21,073 bases of DNA. Origin: Liolophura sinensis (Eukaryota; Mollusca; Polyplacophora; Chitonida; Chitonidae). The translations under genes were made by a program, and so were the position numbers. How positions within the stretch are numbered: the stretch's first letter is position 1; every line of letters begins with the position of its first letter. Below are positions 20,826 to 21,073 of the stretch, in pieces. The DNA lies in assembly GCF_032854445.1 (NCBI RefSeq), contig NW_027018494.1, positions 1-21,073 of the forward strand, in the 5' to 3' direction. The notes beneath the pieces were generated by a model. The model had not been told where the DNA came from and did not search any database. It worked only from the letters and a program-made list of their open reading frames with translations.

Positions 20826-21073
20826 ATCTTCGACTTAGAAGTAAGACATTTGCTGGGTGAGTTAAATGGGCTTGGCCCAAAGATTTGACATCTTCTGGGC
20901 TACCGAAGGGCACATAACTTATAATCAAAAGTTGAATATAGTAATGACCAGTCGCGATTGTACATAGTACATGTAGCCGATTTCAATTAGCAAAAGGACC
21001 AGGCAAAAATCCAAAAGTGGAAAAAAGTTCCAATGCTGCTGGTAAGAGGCTAATCTGACGTATTTTGTGACGA
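20826..21073. repeat. Satellite unit U39, partial
   Basis: First 248 bp of a unit, cut by the window edge. Marks: 65A, 134T, GG block, 232T. One T is missing in AAAAGTTCC. The array presumably continues beyond the window. Confidence 0.95.

Larger units (their letters stand above)
1..21073. repeat. Satellite DNA array, 548-bp unit, about 38.5 copies
   Basis: A single 548-bp unit repeats head to tail through the whole window, always in the same orientation. Anchors such as CTACATGTAG, CACGTGCCCAGC and GGGCTTGGCCC return at 548-bp spacing. Unit lengths range from 545 to 556 bp and most are exactly 548. I see no obvious internal subrepeat that would make 548 a multiple of a shorter ancestral unit. 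Because 548 is not divisible by 3, any reading frame shifts from one copy to the next, so the array cannot encode a long repeat protein. Family knowledge: arrays like this are typical satellite DNA of eukaryotic heterochromatin. The chromosomal location, host species and any transcription cannot be told from the window. Neither array end is present. Confidence 0.97.
18092..21073. repeat. Second trimeric domain with frequent indels (U34-U39)
   Basis: U34 and U37 share 495G (GTGGGTTTT in place of GTGGTTTTT) and tail CG. U35 and U38 share 109A, 494G and tail GA. U36 and the partial U39 share 232T. These matches give a three-unit period of about 1,640 bp. U31 also has tail CG and sits three units before U34. 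Nearly every unit here has one or more single-base indels, so the domain is less regular in length than U9-U21. Confidence 0.6.

Noticed and set aside
1-21073. Kinetoplast minicircle or plasmid concatemer
   Set aside because: No conserved minicircle replication motifs, no replication gene, and unit-to-unit variation with higher-order structure fits a chromosomal satellite better.
1-21073. CRISPR array
   Set aside because: The whole 548-bp unit repeats; there are no short repeats separated by unique spacers.
1-21073. Transposon or virus insertion
   Set aside because: No interruption of the tandem order, no terminal repeats or target duplications, and no transposase, polymerase or capsid-like frame.

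Overview
The whole window is one tandem satellite array. A unit of about 548 bp repeats head to tail from base 1 to base 21,073: 38 complete copies plus a 248-bp partial copy cut by the window edge, with no unique sequence, spacer or inserted element. I number the copies U1-U39, starting each at the motif ATCTTCGACTTA (starts at 1, 549, 1097 and so on). Unit positions below refer to U1, where unit position equals window coordinate. I see no protein-coding gene, rRNA, tRNA, CRISPR or transposon. Long homogenized arrays of a unit this size are typical of eukaryotic heterochromatin (centromeric, pericentromeric, subtelomeric or sex-chromosome satellites). I cannot name the organism; base composition is roughly 40% GC by hand estimate.

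Copies are highly similar and differ mainly at about a dozen recurrent sites: 65 A/G, 107 T/A, 134 T/G, 163 T/G, a linked block at 194-212 (called GG or AA from bases 194-195), 232 and 235 C/T, 308/315, 379 G/A/C, 393 C/G, 494 G/T, and a tail at 539/543 (GA, CG or CA). Read in order they show higher-order structure. In U1-U18 (1-9,867) the CG tail with 494T recurs exactly every third unit, a period of about 1,644 bp. The register slips at U18-U20, continues as trimers U21-U23 and U24-U26 (10,964-14,257), changes to alternating two-unit repeats in U26-U30 (13,708-16,447), and returns to trimers in U34-U39 (18,092-21,073). Variants in the body of the unit do not always follow the tail register, which suggests mosaic exchange within units.

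The array also divides by quality or age. U9-U21 (4,388-11,511) are thirteen consecutive copies of exactly 548 bp. From 11,512 onward almost every copy has small indels, mostly in short homopolymers, which could be true divergence or lower consensus accuracy. Repeated structural elements in each unit include a 12-bp imperfect hairpin that competes with a second hairpin, a junction hairpin whose loop holds the tail variants, a CpG-dense 51-bp stretch, and a TATA-like AT run. Short open frames recur on both strands but do not behave like genes.
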